Assembly (NCBI GenBank): GCA_029052085.1
Contig: JAIDJS010000221.1
Span: 1-7,519, forward strand
Direction of reading: 5' to 3'
Length of the DNA stretch: 7,519 nucleotides
Source of the DNA: Eubacterium sp.
Lineage (GTDB): Bacteria > Bacillota > Clostridia > Oscillospirales > Acutalibacteraceae
Made by a program: the position numbers and the translations under genes. This document shows positions 6,611-7,519 of the stretch, piece after piece. Position 1 is the stretch's first letter; each line of letters opens with the position of its first letter. The notes under the pieces were generated by a model. The model was not told the DNA's origin, made no database searches, and worked only from the letters and a program-made list of their open reading frames with translations.

Positions 6611-7519
6611 ATGAAAAAAGTTTTATCGGTATTTTTATCTGTCATAATGCTTCTTAGCGTTACTGCAGGTATCGAACTTTCTGCTTATGCAGATGAATAT
6701 GATGATAAAGTTAAAGAAACTGAAATATTATTCCAACAAATTGCAAATGCCACACCAAAAAAATTAGAACTTGATGTATCCGAACTTGAATTCGCAAAGG
6801 CGGATTTTGAACAACAATCCAAATATAACAGTCTCATTGAAGAATCAATTGAAAATTCTTGGAAAAAATCCGCAATAGATATGAACAAGCTTGAAGAACT
6901 ATTCTCATATTGGTTCATCATACATCCGATATACTATGGTAGCACAGAACTTTTCAGAACTTGTCAACTTACATTTAGTCCGCATTGGGGAACAGAGGAT
7001 TATGATTATAGTTTAAGTATTGATTTAGTTTTCAACAATAGCAAGAATTTCAATCTTACTGATGAAAAATATGTTACAGCTTTAAAATTCGAAAAACAAA
7101 ATTATATAGAGGTCGATTTAGATTACTTGAACGATGACAATGTATGGCAGACATTTGATACAACAGCTAATAAATCTTATACGAATTCTGTTAAAAAAGA
7201 GTCAATTGAAATTATATATTCGGCTGGTGCAGGCGGCGCTGATGCTAGCATAAATTTGGAAACGAGCGAAGGTAGTTACATTGGAATATTCAATAAAGAT
7301 ATACTTTATGATATTAGACCTGCCAATTGTATGAAAGCCATTCCTGTTGTTAATATTCCAAGTTCAGTCTCAGATAAAGATACAACTAATTATGCTATCA
7401 AATTAATTAAAGATACATACCCGGATAAAAGGTTTACAAAAAACATAATAGGCATTGAATCTGGATTTATTGATTATCAAGGAAACAAAACAGATTATCC
7501 CAATGGATATACATTTTAC
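6611..7519 (+). CDS. Secreted protein of unknown family (3' end beyond window)
   Basis: The frame is open from ATG 6611 to the window edge: 303 codons without a stop. Residues 1-27 form a classic Sec signal peptide: MKK, hydrophobic core VLSVFLSVIMLLSV, and cleavage site AYA|D after A27. No lipobox cysteine is present. The next stretch (about 28-100) is acidic and probably helical (KVKETEILFQQI, KLELDVSELEFAKADFEQQ). From about 105 onward it looks beta-rich with many aromatic and acidic residues (SPHWGTEDYDYSLSIDL, YIEVDLDYL), then a Gly/Ala-rich turn SAGAGGADAS (about 206-215). The last visible part has IPSSVSDKDTTNYAIKLI and GFIDYQGNKTDY. I recognise no enzyme motif, and surface anchors or repeats may lie past the edge. 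Glutamine is 7 CAA to 1 CAG, opposite to trpS (0 to 17), which hints at separate ancestry. It is co-transcribed with the 6140 gene, so its expression should follow the XRE switch. Confidence 0.85.
   Translation, partial: MKKVLSVFLSVIMLLSVTAGIELSAYADEYDDKVKETEILFQQIANATPKKLELDVSELEFAKADFEQQSKYNSLIEESIENSWKKSAIDMNKLEELFSYWFIIHPIYYGSTELFRTCQLTFSPHWGTEDYDYSLSIDLVFNNSKNFNLTDEKYVTALKFEKQNYIEVDLDYLNDDNVWQTFDTTANKSYTNSVKKESIEIIYSAGAGGADASINLETSEGSYIGIFNKDILYDIRPANCMKAIPVVNIPSSVSDKDTTNYAIKLIKDTYPDKRFTKNIIGIESGFIDYQGNKTDYPNGYTFY

Overview
The window is an AT-rich stretch of a Gram-positive genome, most likely a gut-type Clostridia (Oscillospiraceae/Ruminococcus-like). I infer this from low-GC codon use, purine-rich ribosome binding sites, a CDP-glycerol-type wall polymer enzyme, a TrpS of the form common in Firmicutes, and a signal peptide (MKKVLSVFLSVIMLLSV..AYA|D) of a kind frequent in Ruminococcaceae. 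The species cannot be fixed from the sequence alone.

Left part (1-5793), all on the + strand. It starts with the probable last codons of an unidentified upstream gene (1-71) and a short leader with a weak hairpin and a possible promoter. Three closely spaced genes follow: a very large protein with two CDP-glycerol glycerophosphotransferase (TagF-like) domains (141-3500), a fold-type I PLP aminotransferase of the LysN/MocR-like group (3520-4707), and tryptophanyl-tRNA synthetase trpS (start best placed at 4719, end 5726). Gaps of 19 and 11 bases suggest one transcript. The products act in different processes (surface polymer synthesis, amino acid transamination, tRNA charging), so this looks like a housekeeping transcription unit rather than a pathway. 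A perfect 19-bp inverted repeat (5748-5793) ends it and can terminate from both sides.

Right part (5794-7519), an accessory-looking module. A 68-residue XRE-type repressor (5810-6016, - strand) is transcribed away from a two-gene + strand unit: a 155-residue cytoplasmic protein with a possible PUA/EVE-like or Mrr-N-like N-terminal fold (6140-6607), then a secreted protein of unrecognised family (6611 onward, cut by the window end). The intergenic region carries two dyads (6053-6076 and 6079-6100) that are themselves mirror images and enclose a good promoter (-35 at 6074-6079, -10 at 6097-6102). This is the layout of a self-contained repressor-operator switch. The secreted gene shows glutamine codon use opposite to trpS, which supports a separate origin. 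The function of this module is not known to me and it is the best candidate here for something undescribed.

No rRNA, tRNA, CRISPR array, transposase or insertion sequence was seen, and no stretch longer than about 300 bases lacks a gene.
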